Shown here: one piece after another, positions 31,199-34,453 of the stretch
How positions within the stretch are numbered: position 1 is the stretch's first letter
Layout of the letters: the number at the start of each line of letters is the position of its first letter
Origin: Lachnospiraceae bacterium
GTDB taxonomy: Bacteria; Bacillota; Clostridia; Lachnospirales; Lachnospiraceae
Length of the DNA: 34,453 nucleotides
Direction: 5' to 3'
Assembly: GCA_011959105.1 (NCBI GenBank)
Contig: BLLU01000234.1
Span: 1 to 34,453 of the forward strand
The notes under the pieces: generated by a model
Databases searched by the model: none
What the model was told of the DNA's origin: nothing
What the model saw: the letters and a program-made list of their open reading frames with translations, nothing else
Made by a program: the position numbers and the translations under genes

Positions 31199-32065
31199 TC
31201 AGTGTGCGCCGAAGATGCTGCGGGCGATTGTCCCGGTCTTTAGCAGCATGAAACAAAGGAGCACCGTGTAGCCCACAATCACCCATATGGCGCCAATGGG
31301 GTCGCCCCCGGTGGCGATGCCCTGCACCAGCACCGCATAGGTACCCACGCAGACTAAAATCAGCATCCCCTGGAAAGCCACGGCAAAGAGGGACTTTAGG
31401 TAGTTCTGGCCCATGACGCCCACCTCCCGGTTGGAAAGGGTGGCAACGGGGATGGGCGCAAGGCTGGTCAGCAGGTAGATCTCAATCATCCTGCCGTACA
31501 CCAGCACGAAAATGACGATGCCCAGCGCCTGCATGGTAAGGCCGATGACCGAGGACTGGAGCCACAGCCCCAAGAGCGGGCCCAGGTCCATCCCCTCCAG
31601 CGTGGCCTCCAGGCTGTCCAGCATCCCCGGGGAAACCGCCGTGGAGCCCCGGATCAACCCGGCGGAGCGGGAAATCACACTCTGGGAGACATCAAAGACG
31701 GCCATCACGATATTGAATGTGTTGGAAAGTATCAGCACCGCGCACGCGGTCTTGAACATCCATTTGTAGAGGTTCGCCACGTCAACTTCGTGCATATTGT
31801 TTTTTTCAAGGAGCATCTGGATGAGCTCATAGGTGGCTACAAAGGTCAGCACCAGCCCGGCGATGGGTAAAATCACCGTCTCGGAAAGCTGGCGGATGAG
31901 GGAGAAAACCCCGGCGTTCCATGCCGCCGGGGTCGTCCCTACCTGCACCGCAATCTCTCCGACTCTGGCGTTGACAGTATCAAAGAGCCCCTCAAGGTTC
32001 CCCATGATGCCGCCGATCAGCAGCTCCCGCAGCCAGTCCTCAAGCCAGTCGGTGAGAAAGTCCAT
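31199..32065 (-). CDS. VirB6/TrbL-like conjugal transfer membrane protein, CD1112 family
   Basis: A 288-residue membrane protein. MDFLTDWLEDWLRELLIGGI is the usual N-terminus of the CD1112 family, followed by GLFDTVNARVGEIA, and about six hydrophobic segments (for example LPIAGLVLTFVATYELIQ and LGIVIFVLVYGRMIEIYLL), with SLAPIPVATLSNRE in the loop. It would form the inner-membrane channel of the type IV secretion apparatus. It appears intact, while the Maff2 gene upstream is cut and the ATPases needed for transfer are missing, so it is probably a relic. Ribosome site GGTGG close to the ATG at 32065. Confidence 0.9.
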   Translation of the reverse strand: MDFLTDWLEDWLRELLIGGIMGNLEGLFDTVNARVGEIAVQVGTTPAAWNAGVFSLIRQLSETVILPIAGLVLTFVATYELIQMLLEKNNMHEVDVANLYKWMFKTACAVLILSNTFNIVMAVFDVSQSVISRSAGLIRGSTAVSPGMLDSLEATLEGMDLGPLLGLWLQSSVIGLTMQALGIVIFVLVYGRMIEIYLLTSLAPIPVATLSNREVGVMGQNYLKSLFAVAFQGMLILVCVGTYAVLVQGIATGGDPIGAIWVIVGYTVLLCFMLLKTGTIARSIFGAH

Positions 32066-32077
32066 AAGCCACCGCCC

Positions 32078-32170
32078 TTAAAACAGCCCCGACAGCAGGG
32101 GGATGAGGGTCGTGCCGATGACGATGATGCCGCCCCCGGCCATGAGCTGCTTCACGCCCTGGCTTTTTGC
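32078..32170 (-). pseudogene. Maff2-family membrane protein, C-terminal remnant
   Basis: Thirty codons remain, from AKSQGVKQLMAGGG to LIPLLSGLF and a TAA, the C-terminus of the small Maff2 membrane protein that precedes CD1112 genes in clostridial elements. The codon before the remnant is a stop (32171-32173), and the N-terminal half, including the first membrane helix, is absent. The break marks the edge of the segment that carries the Rpn-like gene. Confidence 0.75.
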
Positions 32171-32237
32171 TCATATTTGATGCCTATAAACAATACCATG
32201 TAATAAGCAAAAGCTATATGAAACTAAATACTGTATT

Positions 32238-32278
32238 AAAAAATGAAGCCAGAAATCTTTCTTCTTGATTTCTGGCTT
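32238..32278 (-). terminator. intrinsic terminator after the Rpn-like gene
   Basis: Perfect 12-bp stem (32246-32257 with 32267-32278; AAGCCAGAAATC) with a nine-base loop; on the minus strand TTTTTT (32238-32243) follows after two bases. Confidence 0.85.
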
Positions 32279-32289
32279 ATCAGCTCTGT

Positions 32290-33132
32290 TTATACGCCCC
32301 TGTCAACTTTTAGTTGTTTAACCTCTTCAAGAGAAAGTCCTGAAATATTAACAATTTCCTCTAAAGCATATTTGCCAGCTGCCAGCATACGAAGTGCAAC
32401 CTCTTTCATTCCTTCTTTCAATGTTTGATTCCTCATATCTTCCATAGCACGGCACATAATCTCGATTCCCTCCTTGCTCTCTTTGAAAAATCTCACCCTG
32501 TCCGCCAGTGTCCTATAATACATATCTGCTGCGTCTGTGCAGGAGAAGTCGTGCATTAACTTCCCGATTGGCGTATCTCCACGGTAAGCGCCATTTACAT
32601 ACAGTATGTGCGAACCGTCCTCAAATCTTTCCCCGGTTCCTAAAAAGCACCGCTCAATCGGATAAAGCGGCAACCCCTTTTCCATTACGTCATTCTCTGT
32701 GATAAAGATTACCCACGTTTCCGGCAGCTTGTCGAAGTCCTCGCCTTTTTTCAAGAGGTTTGCGTCCATCATGCTTGCGTTGTACCTTGCTCTTTTTCTC
32801 CCGGCTCCTTTGTCGGAGCGCTGTACTTCCACATTCAATTTTGCCCCTGTGCTGTCCGTAGCCAGGATATCCAGCCTCACCGAACGGTTCAGCAAGTTCT
32901 CCACAAATACCTGGGTGCGGACGTCCAGCACCTTTAAATCCGGCTTTTCCAGCACAATCTGCAATACCAGTTCTATGCTTGCCGTATCTCCCTCAAAACA
33001 CTTTGTGAGGAAATCATCATCAAGCAGGCGAAAGCCTCTTAACCTCTGTAAATCTTCCTGATGTTTCTGGTCTATCTGTTCCGTCACTGTCAATCTTCCC
33101 ACCTGCTTTCCCTTCTGTTTTCGTATCTCCAT
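32290..33132 (-). CDS. Rpn-family recombination-promoting nuclease / PD-(D/E)XK transposase-like protein
   Basis: A 280-residue protein of the Rpn/PDDEXK_2 group. The nuclease core is seen at RSVRLDILATDSTGAKLNVEVQ with Asp88, Glu102 and Gln104 as the metal site. The opening LRGFRLLDDDFLTKCF and the part ERFEDGSHILYVNGAY are typical. The C-terminus has a small helical domain (LEEIVNISGLSLEEVKQL). Such proteins nick DNA and promote RecA-independent recombination, and are often found as single mobile genes or defence-related genes. It has a strong terminator of its own and occupies the place between TnpW and Maff2 where VirD4-type genes are expected. Confidence 0.88.
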   Translation of the reverse strand: MEIRKQKGKQVGRLTVTEQIDQKHQEDLQRLRGFRLLDDDFLTKCFEGDTASIELVLQIVLEKPDLKVLDVRTQVFVENLLNRSVRLDILATDSTGAKLNVEVQRSDKGAGRKRARYNASMMDANLLKKGEDFDKLPETWVIFITENDVMEKGLPLYPIERCFLGTGERFEDGSHILYVNGAYRGDTPIGKLMHDFSCTDAADMYYRTLADRVRFFKESKEGIEIMCRAMEDMRNQTLKEGMKEVALRMLAAGKYALEEIVNISGLSLEEVKQLKVDRGV

Positions 33133-33153
33133 ACTACCATAAACCTCCCGATT

Positions 33154-33393
33154 TTACAAGCCGGGAGCCAGCGCATTTCTGATTCCCGGCCTGTTTCCGT
33201 TATCGCTTTTTTGCATCTGCTGTATCTCACTTTTCAGCATACGCTTGATTTTGTCGCTCATGGTTTCCTTGCTGGTCTTGCTAAAATGAACCCTCACAAT
33301 GTAGGTCGTCCAGCCAATCTTCTTCACCAGTGCGGGAGCGTCCTTAGCCGGTGCTGTGGTGGTAGTGTCCTCTGTGATTTTCTCGTTATTCAT
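33154..33393 (-). CDS. TnpW-family small transposon protein
   Basis: A 79-residue protein: a Thr/Pro/Ala-rich start, then KKIGWTTYIVRVHFSKTSKETMSDKIKRML, the conserved core of the TnpW family found in clostridial mobile elements. Function unknown; the small beta-rich core followed by a helix could bind DNA or protein. AAAGGAG precedes the ATG. It follows the DnaC-like gene by 20 bases. Confidence 0.82.
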   Translation of the reverse strand: MNNEKITEDTTTTAPAKDAPALVKKIGWTTYIVRVHFSKTSKETMSDKIKRMLKSEIQQMQKSDNGNRPGIRNALAPGL

Positions 33394-33413
33394 AAATTCT
33401 CCTTTTCATACAA

Positions 33414-34277
33414 TCAGATTTTATTATCCTTCCTCACAATCTCCTTCGCCGCCGCTTTGGTCGCCCTGGCTCCTTCCTCCCGGAAATTCTTACCAGAAAA
33501 GAGAACCGGCGCACACCGTTCCAGTATGCGGTCATAAATCCTTGCGTGGGCAAGGTCTGGCGGGTTCTTGATTTCTTCCAGTTTCAGGTTTGTCGTGACA
33601 ATCAACGGCTTCTTACTCCGATACCGGCTGTCAATAACGGTAAACATCTGCTCCATGGCATACTCGGTATTCCTTTCCACGCCTAAATCGTCAATGACAA
33701 GCAGGCTGTAATCGTCCAGGCTGGCAATAAAGGCCGCCCTGTCCTCGGCAAACACGCCGGTCAGACGGTTCAGGATAGACGGGAAATTTGTCATCAGAAC
33801 CGGCACGTCACGGTCAAGCAGGGCATTGGCAATACAGCCGGCAAAAAAGGATTTCCCGGTTCCCACGTCACCAAAGAGCAGAAGGCCGGTATTGTCCCGG
33901 TATGCCTCCCTCCAATGCTCCACATAAGCGTGTGCTTTCTCCATGACGGGATTCTGGCCGTTATCATTGGCAAAAGTGTAATCATAAAGGTATCTGTCCT
34001 GAAGCCCCTGTGCCTTCCGGCGTTTGATACGCTCCATGCGTTCCCTCTGTTCCTCCATGGCTTTCCGTTCCTCCTGTGCCTTCTGCTGGCAGGGACAGAG
34101 GCAGCGGGGCATGAAATAGCCGGAGCCTCCGAACCTGGGCACGACAGTCTGGCGGCTGCCACAGCATTTCTTACAGTGAATAAGCCCGTCAGCTTGTTCT
34201 ATGTATTCGTCCCCGGCAAGCTCTATAATCTCCGGTGGCTCTGTCAATGGCCGCCCTGACTTCTGCGGTAATCTCAA
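33414..34277 (-). CDS. DnaC/IstB-like AAA+ ATPase of the mobile element, suspect N-terminus
   Basis: A 287-codon frame. A zinc-binding region (CKKCCG at about 35-40, CLCPC at 59-63) precedes a Glu/Arg-rich helix and the AAA+ domain: Walker A GDVGTGKS (136-143), Walker B LLVIDDLG (192-199), sensor region IVTTNL. The family loads a replicative helicase. The frame has no ATG start; its only upstream start is a TTG at 34277 without a ribosome site. In the next frame an ATG at 34281 reads MIEITAEVRAAIDRAT, a natural-looking beginning, which would join TEPPEIIELAGDEY if the frame changed near 34235-34248. So the gene may be frameshifted. Confidence 0.8.
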   Translation of the reverse strand: MRLPQKSGRPLTEPPEIIELAGDEYIEQADGLIHCKKCCGSRQTVVPRFGGSGYFMPRCLCPCQQKAQEERKAMEEQRERMERIKRRKAQGLQDRYLYDYTFANDNGQNPVMEKAHAYVEHWREAYRDNTGLLLFGDVGTGKSFFAGCIANALLDRDVPVLMTNFPSILNRLTGVFAEDRAAFIASLDDYSLLVIDDLGVERNTEYAMEQMFTVIDSRYRSKKPLIVTTNLKLEEIKNPPDLAHARIYDRILERCAPVLFSGKNFREEGARATKAAAKEIVRKDNKI

Positions 34278-34354
34278 TCATATGCTTGCTACGAAAGTTC
34301 TTCCTATTACCTACAACGCTTCTTAATCCTTATTCAATTTTTGCCGGACAGCGA

Positions 34355-34453
34355 TTATTTTTCCTCACCCTCAACCTCTGCGATCTCCCGTGCGGTGGCG
34401 GTGACTATCCGTATTCCCGTATAGCTCATATCATCAAGGAGCGCGTCAAGCTG
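34355..34453 (-). CDS. C-terminal end of a gene that continues past the window
   Basis: The last 32 codons of an open frame (ending ATAREIAEVEGEEK, TAA at 34355-34357) in the same direction as the DnaC-like gene, 73 bases before it. In related elements this place is held by a replication-initiation gene, but too little is seen here to name it. Confidence 0.55.
   Translation of the reverse strand, partial: QLDALLDDMSYTGIRIVTATAREIAEVEGEEK

Noticed and set aside
20..34453. tRNA or rRNA genes
   Set aside because: No cloverleaf with a conserved T-loop or CCA end and no rRNA-like segment was noticed on either strand.

Overview
The window looks like a chromosome segment of a Gram-positive anaerobe of the class Clostridia, most likely a gut Lachnospiraceae. 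The basis is a sortase with its wall-anchored substrate, strong AGGAGG-type ribosome sites, TATAAT promoters, and conjugative-element families (CD1108, CD1112, Maff2, TnpW, SpoVG-like) that are typical of clostridial integrative elements. Species cannot be fixed from the sequence alone. No rRNA, tRNA or CRISPR array was seen.

Layout. (1) 82-3704: an orphan BlaI-like repressor; a PflA-like radical SAM enzyme overlapping a cysteine-rich small membrane/lipoprotein; then, divergently, a class B-like sortase with a very close promoter and a surface protein ending in a V-P-K-T-G sorting signal. (2) 3753-4188: a BrnT/BrnA-like toxin-antitoxin pair. (3) 4343-13937: a co-directional minus-strand run with 15-58 base gaps: GH113-like glycosidase, soluble hybrid histidine kinase, SUV3-like helicase with C-terminal zinc ribbon, MATE exporter, lone FakA C-terminal-like domain, dGTPase-like HD hydrolase and PdaA-like polysaccharide deacetylase. 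(4) 13985-14945: Nudix hydrolase and acylphosphatase. (5) 15028-20203: response regulator, histidine kinase, ABC ATPase and two permease genes. An identical 17-base element lies before the regulator gene and before the ATPase gene, each time 9 bases from a possible -10 box, which suggests one regulon driven by its own response regulator. (6) 20201-21118: NYN-nuclease/LOTUS-type protein.

(7) 21256-27883 is an A+T-richer accessory stretch of poorly known genes: small membrane protein, zinc-ribbon membrane protein, methyltransferase, 2H phosphoesterase whose ribosome site is buried in a 16-bp hairpin, a SHOCT-tailed protein, an unknown 304-residue protein and a DUF5713 protein.

(8) About 27980-34453 is a decayed integrative/conjugative element: a CD1108 fragment with frameshift, a RelE/ParE-Phd toxin-antitoxin module, a DNA methylase with frameshift and probable internal deletion, a SpoVG-like protein, an intact VirB6/TrbL-like CD1112 protein, a Maff2 remnant, an Rpn-family nuclease/transposase, TnpW, a DnaC-like ATPase with a suspect N-terminus, and the tail of another gene. 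VirB4, VirD4 and PrgI, normally found in such elements, are absent from the stretch where they would be expected, so this copy could not transfer by itself. Three copies of a GGGACA-N3-TGTCCC inverted repeat sit near gene starts in this remnant.

The strongest candidates for new biology are the radical SAM/cysteine-rich protein pair, the shared operator of the two-component/ABC locus, the ribosome-site-masking hairpin, and the repeated palindrome of the mobile element. All family names are from recognition by eye; no database search was run.
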